Source: Bacteroidota bacterium (lineage in GTDB: Bacteria > Bacteroidota > Rhodothermia > Balneolales > Balneolaceae). From it: a DNA stretch of 64,000 bases. Positions 53,677-63,355 of the stretch are shown piece by piece. The stretch's first letter is position 1, and the number at the start of each line of letters is the position of its first letter. Below the pieces are notes generated by a model, which worked only from the letters and a program-made list of their open reading frames with translations, was not told where the DNA came from and ran no database searches. The position numbers were made by a program, and so were the translations under genes. The DNA lies in contig JAAAOB010000027.1 in the NCBI GenBank assembly GCA_009909035.1, positions 1 through 64,000 of the forward strand, written 5' to 3'.

Positions 53677-56600
53677 ATGAAAATCCCAGCAAAAGCCATC
53701 GAAAATTACCGGTTTGTGTACATCGCCGTGCTGCTGGCTCTGCTTGTTGGCATTACGGCTTACCAAACCATGCCCCGGTCGGAAGACCCCGAATTGTCAC
53801 TTCCCAATTATGTCATCACCGCCGTGTTTGCCGGCACAAGTCCCGAAGACATGGAAGAGCTGATTGTAGATCCCCTTGAAGACGCAATTGATGAAATTGA
53901 CGAGATCACCGAAATAACCACCAGCATTATCGAGGGGTTGGCGGTTATACAAATTGAGTCGGAGTACGGCGGCGATTACGATGAAAAATTTGACGAAATC
54001 GTGCGGGAAATGAATGCTGTACGCCCCGAACTGCCTGCAAATATGCAAGAACTGGAAGCCGAACAGTTTAAGCCCGAAGACCGGACCCTGATTATGCAGC
54101 TTGCACTCATTTCGGAAACAGCTCCCTGGCTCGATATGTACCGGGTGGCAGAGGGATTGCAAAACCGGATTGAAGATATTCCCGGGGTTCAGAACGCTGA
54201 CATTGAGGCCTACCCGGAGGAGGAGATACGCATTTCGCTTGATTTCCAAAAAATGTCTCAGAAAAATATTCCTCTGGGTTTGGTTCTCCGGCAGCTCCGA
54301 AGCCATAACGCCAACATTCCCGGAGGTAATCTCAAATCCGGGCATAAATCTCTCACCATCAAAACCAGCGGTTCGTACGACAGCATCGGCGATATCGAGT
54401 CCACCGTTATCACTTCTTCCGAAACCGGCATTGTGTATCTTCGGGACATTGCCAGGGTGTTTGTCGCTCACGAAGACATCCGCTGGATTGGCCGGCACAA
54501 TGGCCGCAGGGCGATCTTCTTATCGGTCACCCGCAACGCCGGGGAAAACCTTGTTTCGGTGGTGGAAAACATTCAGAATGAGCTGGAAGCCACCCGTGAG
54601 CTTGTACCGGAACATATGAGTCTGGAGGTCGCCTTTGAAGCCGCCACCGCCGTAACCCGCCGCATTGATGACTTTTTCCTGAACCTGTTGCAGGGTATCG
54701 TCCTGGTTGGACTGGTCATCTTCCTTTTTCTCGGATTCCGTTCATCTGCGGTGATTATGACCGTGATACCGCTTGCCATCATTATCTCTATCGGCCTGCT
54801 GGATATCTACGGCTACGGGCTGCAACAGATTTCCATCGCATCGCTGGTTATTGCGCTTGGCCTGCTGGTGGATAACGGAATTGTAGTGGTAGAAAACATT
54901 GTACGATTCAGGAAAATGGGAGTTGGCCAGCTGGAGGCGGCCGCCAAAGGAACTTCGGAAGTAGGTTATGCCATCATCAGTTCCACACTGACCACCATTC
55001 TTGCCTTTGCACCCCTGGCTTTTATGCAAAGCGGTCCGGGCGAATTTCTGCGATCCCTTCCGGTTACCGTGATGACCGTGCTGGCCATTTCCCTGTTGCT
55101 CGCCCTTGTACTGACCCCGGTGCTGGCAGGCAAAACATTAACGCTTTCAGCCAAAGATACAAACACCCCGGCCGACCGGCTTCTTGGTTTCCTGATCCGA
55201 AAGGGGTATGAACCGGCCCTGCAATTCGCCCTGCGGCGGGGTAAAACGGTATTGATTTCCGCTTTAATCCTTTTTGCAGGAGCAGGAGCCCTGTTTCCCT
55301 TTATCGGGGTGAGTTTTTTCCCCACGGCCGATAAACCCATGTTGTTGATTGATATCAATACACCCTACGGCGTGCATGTAGACGAGACCGACCGGGCGGT
55401 CAGGTTTGTGGAATCGGTGCTGGATACCACCGCCTATGTGGATCACTATACTTCCAATGCCGGTCACGGAAATCCGCAGGTGTATTACAACCGTATTCCC
55501 CGGGAGTTTCAAAAAAATCACGGACAAGTGCTGGTAAATTTTAAAGAATGGGATCCTGAGCAATTTTACCGGGCTCTTAACAGGTTCCAAACTGTTTTTG
55601 AAACCTATCCCGATGCCATGATTTCCTTCAGGGAACTCAAAAACGGGGCCCCCTTCAACGCTCCCATTGAAATCCGGGTGATTGGAGAGAACCTCGATTC
55701 CCTTCGCAACTTATCGGCACAGGTGGAAGAGATCATCCGGAACACGGACGGCACCAAGGATGTGGACAATCCGCTTTCGAATGACAAAACCGACCTTTCG
55801 GTTTCCGTGAACCGGGATAAAGCCGGAATGTACGGTGTTTCCATGCTGGAGATTGACCAAACGGTACGGGCTGCCATGAGCGGACTTTTCGTGGATGAAG
55901 CAACCTTTGATGACAATGAAGAATATCCCCTCGTTGTCCGTCTGCCCTTCAGCGATCATCCGGTGGTAACCGATTTCGAGAAAATTTACGTGAGCAGCAG
56001 GCAGGGAAACCAGGTTCCGCTAAAACAGCTCGCCGATATTCACTATGAATCTTCCACCGCGCAGATTATTCACTACAACCTGGACCGGAGCACCTCGGTT
56101 ACGGCCAACGTGACCAACCCGGATCAAACCGGTGCCATCACCCAACAAATTATCCGTCAGCTTGATGAATTGGAATGGCCTGAGGGATACCGTTATTATG
56201 CTGCCGGAGAATATGAAACCCAGCAGGAGTCGTTTGGCGACCTGGCCCAGCTGCTCATCATTGCATTGATCGGAATTTTTGCCATCCTGGTGCTTCAGTT
56301 CCACTCTTTCAGCCAGCCTTTGATTATCTTTTCGGCCATTCCTCTCGCCGTTACCGGTTCCTTTGTGGCGTTGTTTTTGTCGGGCTGGTCGTTTTCATTC
56401 TTCGCCTTTGTGGGATTTATCAGCCTTTCGGGTATTGTGGTAAATAACTCCATCATTTTTGTGGATTACGCCAATATGCTCAGAAAAGAGGGACGAACCG
56501 TCAAACAAGCCCTCATTGAAACCGGAAAAATCCGCTTTGCCCCCATCCTGATCACAACCACAACCACCATCGTGGGTTTGATGCCGCTCACTTTTTCCGC

Positions 56601-56724
56601 AACCAGTTTATGGTCGCCCCTGGGCTGGACCATCATCGGAGGCATGATTTCCTCCTCCCTGCTGACCCTGCTGGTGGTACCGGTGCTGTACCAGTGGTTT
56701 AGCAGGAAAGGAAGTGGCACATGA
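53677..56724 (+). CDS. RND-family efflux permease
   Basis: The 1015-residue inner-membrane proton-driven pump shows the AcrB/HAE1-like plan: helix 1 near 10-28, a large periplasmic loop, helices near 330-470, a second loop and helices near 840-1000. RSEDPELSLPNYVITAVFAGTSPED is the N-terminal RND signature, and LGLLVDNGIVVVENIVRFRKMG carries the transmembrane Asp. It works with the adaptor and the TolC-like protein. Substrates are unknown. Last gene of the TetR-controlled unit. Confidence 0.95.
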   Translation: MKIPAKAIENYRFVYIAVLLALLVGITAYQTMPRSEDPELSLPNYVITAVFAGTSPEDMEELIVDPLEDAIDEIDEITEITTSIIEGLAVIQIESEYGGDYDEKFDEIVREMNAVRPELPANMQELEAEQFKPEDRTLIMQLALISETAPWLDMYRVAEGLQNRIEDIPGVQNADIEAYPEEEIRISLDFQKMSQKNIPLGLVLRQLRSHNANIPGGNLKSGHKSLTIKTSGSYDSIGDIESTVITSSETGIVYLRDIARVFVAHEDIRWIGRHNGRRAIFLSVTRNAGENLVSVVENIQNELEATRELVPEHMSLEVAFEAATAVTRRIDDFFLNLLQGIVLVGLVIFLFLGFRSSAVIMTVIPLAIIISIGLLDIYGYGLQQISIASLVIALGLLVDNGIVVVENIVRFRKMGVGQLEAAAKGTSEVGYAIISSTLTTILAFAPLAFMQSGPGEFLRSLPVTVMTVLAISLLLALVLTPVLAGKTLTLSAKDTNTPADRLLGFLIRKGYEPALQFALRRGKTVLISALILFAGAGALFPFIGVSFFPTADKPMLLIDINTPYGVHVDETDRAVRFVESVLDTTAYVDHYTSNAGHGNPQVYYNRIPREFQKNHGQVLVNFKEWDPEQFYRALNRFQTVFETYPDAMISFRELKNGAPFNAPIEIRVIGENLDSLRNLSAQVEEIIRNTDGTKDVDNPLSNDKTDLSVSVNRDKAGMYGVSMLEIDQTVRAAMSGLFVDEATFDDNEEYPLVVRLPFSDHPVVTDFEKIYVSSRQGNQVPLKQLADIHYESSTAQIIHYNLDRSTSVTANVTNPDQTGAITQQIIRQLDELEWPEGYRYYAAGEYETQQESFGDLAQLLIIALIGIFAILVLQFHSFSQPLIIFSAIPLAVTGSFVALFLSGWSFSFFAFVGFISLSGIVVNNSIIFVDYANMLRKEGRTVKQALIETGKIRFAPILITTTTTIVGLMPLTFSATSLWSPLGWTIIGGMISSSLLTLLVVPVLYQWFSRKGSGT

Positions 56725-56746
56725 TACATTATTCAAAAAGTGTTTT

Positions 56747-57172
56747 TTAATGTTGCTTATATGCCCCCGCGAACTGCTGTGCAAACTCCTCGATCGAGGT
56801 TGGTGTAGTGGTTTCCGGGGTGCGCCCGGCGTGCCCGGTTATTTTGCCTTCATTAAGGCTTTTCATGAACTCGTTGTAGCGATCGGCCACATCCTCCGAA
56901 AATCCTATCTGCATCAATCCCTGTTTAGCCTCTTCGTAAGACAGGGAGACGTATTTCAGATCCGGTCTGCCAATTGCCTCACCCAATACACGGGTGGCCT
57001 CCGGAAAGCTGAGATCCCGTTCACCAAGAAGATAGTGATGGGAGTAGCCTTCAAAATCAAGTTTTAATAAGCGCTCAGCAGCAAAGGCCGCAATATCTTT
57101 GGTGGCGATCATAGAGGTTTTGATATTTCGTGAAGAACAACAACGATAAATCAAAAGGGTTGAAGGGTACAA
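56747..57172 (-). pseudogene. C-terminal fragment of an NmrA-like NAD(P)-binding protein
   Basis: The frame reads ATKDIAAFAAERLLKLDFEG and HHYLLGERDLSFPEATRVLG, the C-terminal half of atypical SDR proteins of the NmrA type. The Rossmann N-terminus (GxTGxxG) is missing; similarity begins about 22 residues into the frame, just before a TCATCGGATGA repeat at 57188. The gene was therefore probably cut by the element-related rearrangement there. Confidence 0.7.
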
Positions 57173-57187
57173 CTGTACACAGCGGAT

Positions 57188-57902
57188 TCATCGGATGAAT
57201 ACAAATGCTCGAATAGAAACTTCAATTACTAACACTCAACCGATGACAGTTATTGCATTTCCCAAGAGATTGTATACTTTCTCATCGGAGTTGAATGTCT
57301 GGATCACTCATGCATTCACTTTACGAAACTCCCTCTCCCACCGATTTTTGTTTCTGTAGAAGTAATATCCGCCAAGTGCCATGACCAATGCAACCGTCAC
57401 ACTCAAAATTTGGAAAAACAAAGCATCCGGCGGACCATCATAAATTAAACTCGGTAGTCTCGTCATTAACTCTGCAAAAAAGGCACCGTAAAGGCCCATC
57501 ACAGACCAATACATAAAACTGAAGTGGAATACGATGTAACTATTTTTTGGATATTCAAATAGAATGGGCATCATTCCGCCTAATAATGTGACTGAACTCA
57601 CCACCGCCGCATAATGAAATAACCCCCATCCGCCCCAAAGCCGGTAAATCATAAAGGCAGTTATAAGGACCGCTGCCATTGCTGCGACATAAACATAGCC
57701 AACTCTTTTGTGATTTAAGGTTCCTTTTTTCATTACCAGGATCATCGTCCCGGTAATCATAGAGATAATTGCTGATAGAAGATGAATAAATCCGACGGTG
57801 TCATGAAAAAAATACATAGGTTCAGATAAAAATTTTTATTGGGTCATCGATTGAGATATACTCATGGAACTTAATATTAAAGCTTTTACACTCATCCGAT
57901 GA
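57188..57902. repeat. Facing pair of TCATCSGATGA repeats around a DUF2306 gene
   Basis: TCATCGGATGA (57188-57198) and TCATCCGATGA (57892-57902) are reverse complements of one another. The same 11-mer forms the ends of the elements at 24.7 and 38.2 kb. The left copy adjoins a truncated gene, and a whole gene lies between the copies. Whether this is a third element or a chance pair is open. Confidence 0.45.
57308..57817 (-). CDS. DUF2306-like membrane protein
   Basis: The 169-residue protein has about four membrane helices (near 8-28, 40-58, 66-86 and 125-145). GFIHLLSAIISMITGTMILVMKKGTLNHKRVGYVYV is the DUF2306 pattern: His near a G-x-hydrophobic helix, then HKRxGYxY. The function is unknown. 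It lies between the two facing TCATCSGATGA copies. Confidence 0.75.
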   Translation of the reverse strand: MYFFHDTVGFIHLLSAIISMITGTMILVMKKGTLNHKRVGYVYVAAMAAVLITAFMIYRLWGGWGLFHYAAVVSSVTLLGGMMPILFEYPKNSYIVFHFSFMYWSVMGLYGAFFAELMTRLPSLIYDGPPDALFFQILSVTVALVMALGGYYFYRNKNRWEREFRKVNA

Positions 57903-57917
57903 CTTGGATGATTTCAT

Positions 57918-58199
57918 TTACAGGTTCAAATACTCTTTTAGAGCCTTGGTATATACTTCCATTGCCGTCTCTCCCTTTTTGGTGATGGTGAGCGTTGTCT
58001 TCGGTTTTTTATCCTCAAACGATTTGGTTACATCGAGATAGCCCGCCTCCTCAAGATTTGTAATCTGAACACTAACATTGCCACGGCTTGCCTCTGTTTT
58101 CTCAACTACAAAGGGGAACGTCACCTCGTCATGTGTGATCAATAATGACATGATCGCCAGTCGAAGCCTGGAATGGAGTATTGGATCGAGTTCTTTCAT
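57918..58199 (-). CDS. Small winged-helix transcriptional regulator
   Basis: The 93-residue protein is a winged-helix DNA-binding domain: LDPILHSRLRLAIMSLLITHDEVTFPFVVEKTEASRGNVSVQITNLEEAGYL, then a wing with TKSFEDKKPKTTLTITKKG. It is of the short PadR/MarR-like or HTH_34 type. It is translated from a start that overlaps the stop of the membrane-protein gene by four bases, a common pairing of one regulator with one membrane protein. Confidence 0.85.
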   Translation of the reverse strand: MKELDPILHSRLRLAIMSLLITHDEVTFPFVVEKTEASRGNVSVQITNLEEAGYLDVTKSFEDKKPKTTLTITKKGETAMEVYTKALKEYLNL

Positions 58200-58768
58200 G
58201 CTTTTACGCTGCTTAATGCATGGCCTGGAATGATAAATCCGGCAAAAATAGCCAGTGCGAGCATCAGCAAAATATACATGCCGGGTACAAATATTGTAGC
58301 AACTCCTAAAATGCAGGAAACAATGCCGCCGTTAACCAAAGGTTTAAATTTCAGAAGTCCCCCGGATACGATTGCCGACCACCCATAAATAGCCATAAAA
58401 AACGGGTAAGCAGCCGCCCAGCTGATAAACACGCCGGTTAAAATGGTTATGAGAAGCGGGCCAAAAAAGCCAAGCCATAAATATTTATTTACGCGATCAA
58501 TATAGGTACTCGATCCACCTTCTCTTTTTGTTTTATTCACCATCAACAGGTAGATGATGAATGCCAGGCCCATTAAAGCCGGCCATACAATCCAACTATT
58601 ATCGATTTCGGCGAGTACTAAAAAGAATTGGATGATTGCAGCCGCAAATACCATCCAACCCCATAAAAGAAAAAACTTCGCTTCCCTTTTCATTTTGTAC
58701 CGGCCGGAGTTCACCATCTCCTCTATTACATTAAGTGCCTCTTTTTTATCAAATTTTTCTTGATCCAT
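58196..58768 (-). CDS. Multi-pass membrane protein paired with a winged-helix regulator
   Basis: The 190-residue protein begins with a charged N-terminus (DQEKFDKKEALNVIEEMVNSGRYKMKREAKFFLLWG) and has four to five membrane helices (near 35-55, 60-78, 98-118, 120-140 and 158-180). It resembles the predicted membrane proteins encoded with small winged-helix regulators in Bacteroidota. First gene of the two-gene unit. Confidence 0.7.
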   Translation of the reverse strand: MDQEKFDKKEALNVIEEMVNSGRYKMKREAKFFLLWGWMVFAAAIIQFFLVLAEIDNSWIVWPALMGLAFIIYLLMVNKTKREGGSSTYIDRVNKYLWLGFFGPLLITILTGVFISWAAAYPFFMAIYGWSAIVSGGLLKFKPLVNGGIVSCILGVATIFVPGMYILLMLALAIFAGFIIPGHALSSVKA

Positions 58769-58844
58769 ATCAAAGATTTATATTTAAACATGTTTATATT
58801 ATAAACTTATTGAAAATATGGATACCGTCAAAACTTTCCTGAGT

Positions 58845-59846
58845 TCAAGTAACTAATGCAACAGCGCGGTGTTTTAGGGTTTGCTGTATAGGTGAAAGGT
58901 AATCAAATTTTCGAATAGGTCGATTGTTGATGTGTCGTTCAACGGTTTTTATACGCCGATCGGATACATCCCGCAGATCCGTACCCTTTGGAAAGAACTG
59001 GCGGACCACTCCAATTCTGTTTTCAACTGTCCCTTTATCCTGGGACATGTAGGGACGGGTAAAGTACACATTGGCATCGAGTTTTCTTGCCAGCGATTGG
59101 TGGTTCGCAAAGGCCTTGTCGTTATCAACGGTTACGGTTTTGATAAATGACTTGGGAACCCTGGCCAGGCTTTCCTCAATGGCCATCTCCGTGGTCTCAG
59201 CATGACGGCTGGTGATCTTTTTAAGACGGGTAAGAAGCGTCGCCCGATCGGTGATGACGACCAGGGCTGATTTATGGGCTTTGCCAACCATTAGGTCGAC
59301 TTCAAGGTCTCCAAGGCGGGCGCGATCGTCAACGACATCAGGCCGCTCTTTGATACCGACACGGTCGCTCAGATGCCCCCTGGAGTCGTGATAGTTGCCT
59401 CGCTTGCGCCTGCGACGCCCATGCCTGAGGTGGCGGTAGAGGTCTTTGGTGGCGGAATCCTTCCGATGTTTACCTCGCCAAATCCATTGGTAAATCACCT
59501 CATGACTTACCCCGTCTACTCCCTGCACGCTCCAGCGTCCGCTGATTAATTCAGGGCTCAGTTTTTCCTCACACAACCATTGGGTTGCCTGTTGCTTTAA
59601 ATCTTCAGTAAACCGAATATGTTTGCGTTTGCCGCTGTGGCGGTTGTTGGTTTTCCGTTGAGCTGCCTCCGGGCGATACTCGTTGGCATAGCGACCACGG
59701 GTCGCAACATTACGTTCAAGTTCTCGGGAGATGGTTGATTTGTGAACTCCAATAATTTCAGCGATTTTAGTTTGAGAGTGGCCTGCATCGAGTAGAGCTT
59801 TAATCTTGTGACGATCGTTAAGGTCAAGTTGTTTGTATTTTTGCAT
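58845..59846 (-). CDS. IS30-family transposase
   Basis: The 333-residue protein has an N-terminal helix-turn-helix (KIAEIIGVHKSTISRELERN, about 25-44) and a DDE catalytic core: Asp in DLEVDLMVG, Asp in TVDNDKAF and Glu in KGTVENRIGVVRQFF. Length and motifs fit IS30-type transposases, and the frame is intact, so it may be active. Confidence 0.95.
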   Translation of the reverse strand: MQKYKQLDLNDRHKIKALLDAGHSQTKIAEIIGVHKSTISRELERNVATRGRYANEYRPEAAQRKTNNRHSGKRKHIRFTEDLKQQATQWLCEEKLSPELISGRWSVQGVDGVSHEVIYQWIWRGKHRKDSATKDLYRHLRHGRRRRKRGNYHDSRGHLSDRVGIKERPDVVDDRARLGDLEVDLMVGKAHKSALVVITDRATLLTRLKKITSRHAETTEMAIEESLARVPKSFIKTVTVDNDKAFANHQSLARKLDANVYFTRPYMSQDKGTVENRIGVVRQFFPKGTDLRDVSDRRIKTVERHINNRPIRKFDYLSPIQQTLKHRAVALVT

Positions 59847-59876
59847 GATAATACGAATATAAGCCGCTTGGCCGAA

Positions 59877-59904
59877 AACCCTGAGGGGCGCGCCCCTCAG
59901 GGTT
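59877..59904. repeat. 28-bp perfect palindrome in the IS30 leader
   Basis: The palindrome (arms AACCCTGAGGGGCG) lies between the transposase start and the right end of the element. It would form a strong hairpin in the leader and could limit readthrough or expression. Confidence 0.75.
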
Positions 59905-59952
59905 ACTTTTCGTGTTGCACTTATTACTTGAACTCAGGTTTTTTTGATTCAA

Positions 59953-60163
59953 TGAACTACCTTGGGGCAGAGCCCGCGAGGTATCAATTTAGAACCCAAA
60001 AATTTTTGGTAATATATTGAGTTTATTCTGGAGTGTCCCCCCTTCTCCCGCGAGGGATCCCCACGGGAGTAGGGGCAATGGGGGATGATCAGTTACGTCT
60101 CTGAACCATATTCAGGATAGTTCTAAACTCAGTTAGTCATCCCCCCTGCTCCCAGATGCGATA
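59953..60163 (+). repeat. Dispersed intergenic repeat, copy C
   Basis: The core (59953-60038) contains CTTGGGGCAGAGCCCGCGAGG, TATCAATTTAGAACCCA and TATTCTGGAGTGTCC, as in copies A and B. Its tail (GGGGGATGATCAG...TTAGTCATCCCCC) is a hairpin shared with copy A. It lies just outside the IS30 end. The following stretch to 60564 holds a REP-like GATTCTGAATC/GGTTCAGAATG palindrome and no gene. Confidence 0.8.
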
Positions 60164-60506
60164 TATCCAAGCTTGATTAAAGAGTGGGGATTCTGAATCG
60201 AGCCTGCCCCGGGAATGCAGGGTTCAGAATGACAACCTCTTTTAGATCGACTTAAATAAATAGTACGATATATTGTAGAAAAAAAGTTCCATACCCAGGT
60301 CGTTCTCCCCCATAATAAACTGGATTCTCACTCATCTGTTCGCTACCATCGGCTTCATGCCCTAACAACCCAAACAGTTCGCACTCTACTACACGTCATC
60401 AGTAGAATGAAAACCGGGTAGATAAAACAGATGATCTGCGATACTGTCTGCTAACTTCAGTTCGATTCCAAAATCTGTCAAATACCACCAAAAGCTCTTA
60501 AAAAAA

Positions 60507-60530
60507 AAGCCGACCCCTGAGGATCGGCTT
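60507..60530 (-). terminator. Terminator of the zinc metalloprotease gene
   Basis: AAGCCGA (60507-60513) pairs with TCGGCTT (60524-60530); read on the minus strand a run of T (plus-strand A-run) follows. It is 35 bases past the stop of the metalloprotease. Confidence 0.8.
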
Positions 60531-60564
60531 CTTTTAACATCATATCTACCGTTAGGCGCCTGGA

Positions 60565-63105
60565 TTATAGTTCCAGTGCCTTGTCGATAGCCAGTTTCAC
60601 ATGAGCGGTATGCGCTCTCGTTTCGGTATTGGCGCCCTGTCTGGAATTCATCATATCCCGAATGGATTCCAGGTTGTAAAGAGCGGCTGATTTGGCAATC
60701 CGGTCATGATCGTCACTTTTTAAAACAGCGATTAACCGGCCCACATACTCAACCTGTAGATTTTGGCGGAACGTGTTCACATTACCAGACGCATCCGCAT
60801 CAAAAATAGCTGATGTAAGATCACCAACAACCTCTGCCACATTGTAGTTATTCCCGTAGGTACGTGCGTCCGTTATACGCTGCATTGTAACCGGGTGCAG
60901 AAGGTGTGCCAATACATTACTCTGCATGGAGAGAACCAAATCGTGAATTTTAGGGTCCTCGGTTGAGCTGAAGAAATTAAACCCCCTGCGCTGGATCTGG
61001 AGGTAGTTGTAAACCTCGTGCGACCGTTCAAAGGCATCGGGTGCAAACAGGTAGTCATTCAGTCTGTTCATGGCCTCCTTCTGTTTATCCGTCTTAACGG
61101 GCGTAAATGGCATGGTTGCACCCGGCTGCCCCACAAACGCACGATCCCTGTACACGCCGCCGATATATCGTGAAAAGACTCCCGTTTGAGAACGTTTCGA
61201 GGCCATCAGCGTCATAAACGCATTTCGGAGTTCCTGGTAGCTCTGCCCTTCCCTGCTAAACTTCTCAACCAGGTTATCCATCAGGGTTTCCGTCAGTTCA
61301 ATTCGCTCTGATCCGTAAGCAATCGGATCACTGGACATATCGCCTACCATCACCCGTGGGTCGATCGCCTTTCCCGGGCTCCGCATATCATCGGCATCAT
61401 TTCCAAATGCCAGTTCCGGCTCAGTGGATCGGGCCAGAATTGCATCGAGCCGTTCCTCTTCAGCCTCTTCATCTTCCAGTGCAGGTGAATACCCAAATTC
61501 AATCGCCCAGATATCATATGGGCCTGGTTTCGTGTCGTAAAAATGACCCTGCCGTTCCGGATCAGAAGCCACATTTACGGTAGAGTAGTCCATTACAGAT
61601 CCTGTCAATCCTACGGTAGATGTCAGCTCTTCGTTGTGAATCTCTTCGGGTGAATGGAGTGTACTTGCCTGCATATTGTGATTAAGGCCAAACGTATGCC
61701 CAAGTTCGTGGAGTATGAGCATTGTCAAGGCTTCGTGCTGAAATCCTTCCAGGTCGTCCTCCGGGTAATTCATCGTTTGAAGCGCATTCATACCAAACAT
61801 ATTGTTTTGCTGCATGTGGCCCGCATAGCTGCAGTAGTGCGGATTCATCGCCTCGCCTATATTTTCTGCTGCAGATGCGTCCATCGTAAAGATATCCTCT
61901 GAACGAAATACATTAGAGAAGAAAACCCATTCGAGCATAATGTCAGCTCCCAGGATTTGACCCGTTTTGGGGTTTACAAAACTTGGCCCGTACCCGCCGA
62001 ATGGAGGGTTTGGTGATGAAGTCCATCGCAGGACGTTGTACCGGATATCGCCGGCGTCCCACTGGGCATCATCCGGCTGCACTTTTACCTCAATAGCGTT
62101 ACGGAAACCGGCTGCTTCAAACGCCTCGTTCCAGGCAAGTGTAGCTTCTTTGATCGTCTCCCGAAACGCTTCAGGTGTGGTATTTTCGATCCACCAAACG
62201 ATCGGCTCTACAGGTTCAGACAACTCCGCTTCCGGATTTTTCTTTTCCAGGTGCCACCTGTGAATCAAGTCCATGTACGGTGTGGCACTGGTGCTGATTT
62301 GATCATCCTGCTGCGTCATAAAATAGCCAACCCTCGGATCGTCGTACCTGGGCTGATAGCTGTTTTCCGGCATCTCGATAAATGTATGCTGAAACTGTAT
62401 GGATACAAACCGTGCATCGGTCACTGCACTGCTGCCGCCGTTAACCGGCTGTGGATTTTCATATATATACTCCACTTCAACCGCTATGTTTTCCGGGTAA
62501 CTCTTAATTGAGCTATATTTCGTTTTTGATGAACTTAACTTGCCAAGGGAAAAACTCCGGGGATTGGCGCCGGGAGATGGACTCGGCTTCACCTGGTTCA
62601 TATCTTCGCTTAAAAATATCGGATCACCATTTATGATAATTGTGCTGTCATTTTCCGCCACTATTTTTTCTGAAATCAGTGTAGCATCCGAGATATTGGC
62701 TGACTCGGCACGGCTAAGGGGGCTCTCGTCATCAAAGTGGAAGCGGGTATTTTTTACCACGAACTCAATTTTATCGAAGTAGCGCCGAATGGTAAAGACT
62801 TTATTATCCTGGAACGCACCACGGAACTGTCCGGCATCCGTGACGCCATCCGCCGTAAGTCCAAAGTATATGTATTCTTTATCAAGCTGCGCTTTTTTTA
62901 TTTCCAGTTTCGTGGAGCCATCAGTCGTATCCTGATAAACCGTGAAAAGCCCTTCATGAGCAATCGTGTTTTTTTTCTGTTCCGCAAAACGATCTGCCGG
63001 ATCAGTACTTGTTTCTTGTTTCTGTATTTGTTCTGTAGATGCGCATGAGATTAGCATAAAAGCAAGAAAAAGCCATGCTGGGAGTCGTTTGTATAGGGTA
63101 GTCAT
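60565..63105 (-). CDS. Zinc-dependent metalloprotease lipoprotein (DUF5117/DUF4953 type)
   Basis: The 846-residue product has a lipoprotein signal (LAFMLISCAS, Cys near 21), a DUF5117-like N-terminal region (about 40-230) and a metzincin catalytic motif HELGHTFGLNHN (HExxHxxGxxH, about 471), with the Met-turn-like SVMDYS near 516. A DUF4953-type C-terminal region follows (VMVGDMSSDP onward). It is probably anchored at the outer membrane and acts on extracellular or periplasmic proteins. Substrates are unknown. Confidence 0.9.
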   Translation of the reverse strand: MTTLYKRLPAWLFLAFMLISCASTEQIQKQETSTDPADRFAEQKKNTIAHEGLFTVYQDTTDGSTKLEIKKAQLDKEYIYFGLTADGVTDAGQFRGAFQDNKVFTIRRYFDKIEFVVKNTRFHFDDESPLSRAESANISDATLISEKIVAENDSTIIINGDPIFLSEDMNQVKPSPSPGANPRSFSLGKLSSSKTKYSSIKSYPENIAVEVEYIYENPQPVNGGSSAVTDARFVSIQFQHTFIEMPENSYQPRYDDPRVGYFMTQQDDQISTSATPYMDLIHRWHLEKKNPEAELSEPVEPIVWWIENTTPEAFRETIKEATLAWNEAFEAAGFRNAIEVKVQPDDAQWDAGDIRYNVLRWTSSPNPPFGGYGPSFVNPKTGQILGADIMLEWVFFSNVFRSEDIFTMDASAAENIGEAMNPHYCSYAGHMQQNNMFGMNALQTMNYPEDDLEGFQHEALTMLILHELGHTFGLNHNMQASTLHSPEEIHNEELTSTVGLTGSVMDYSTVNVASDPERQGHFYDTKPGPYDIWAIEFGYSPALEDEEAEEERLDAILARSTEPELAFGNDADDMRSPGKAIDPRVMVGDMSSDPIAYGSERIELTETLMDNLVEKFSREGQSYQELRNAFMTLMASKRSQTGVFSRYIGGVYRDRAFVGQPGATMPFTPVKTDKQKEAMNRLNDYLFAPDAFERSHEVYNYLQIQRRGFNFFSSTEDPKIHDLVLSMQSNVLAHLLHPVTMQRITDARTYGNNYNVAEVVGDLTSAIFDADASGNVNTFRQNLQVEYVGRLIAVLKSDDHDRIAKSAALYNLESIRDMMNSRQGANTETRAHTAHVKLAIDKALEL

Positions 63106-63297
63106 AGATTTTGAACTGGATTTGGATTGTAGTGAATACGGCTTCGGCTATGCGTTATAGACGATTGAATAGGGACTGAATATAGTAAAAATTAGCGAAT
63201 GGTTGTCTGTTAGATTCTTTCTCTGCTATCTGTAAGCGATAGTCACAATTTCGTCCGTATGACATCAGCTATTACCTTCGGGGGCTCTTAAAACAGA

Positions 63298-63333
63298 AAA
63301 AGCCCGAACACCGCGAGGGCATACGAGCTTTTT
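63298..63333 (-). terminator. Terminator of the atp genes
   Basis: AAAGCCCG and CGAGCTTT are arms with one G-T pair, with A- and T-runs on both sides, so it could serve both strands. It lies about 25 bases past the atpC stop. Confidence 0.65.
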
Positions 63334-63355
63334 TTTTATTAGTTGCCTTTACTTT

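Larger units (their letters stand above)
58838..59938 (-). mobile_element. Complete IS30-family insertion sequence
   Basis: The terminal inverted repeats CCTGAGTTCAAGTAACTAAT (58838 on) and the reverse complement of TTATTACTTGAACTCAGG (to 59938) agree over about 26 bases with few mismatches. One transposase gene is inside. Flanking T-runs (TTT on both sides) may be the short duplicated target. A long perfect palindrome lies just inside the right end. Confidence 0.9.
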
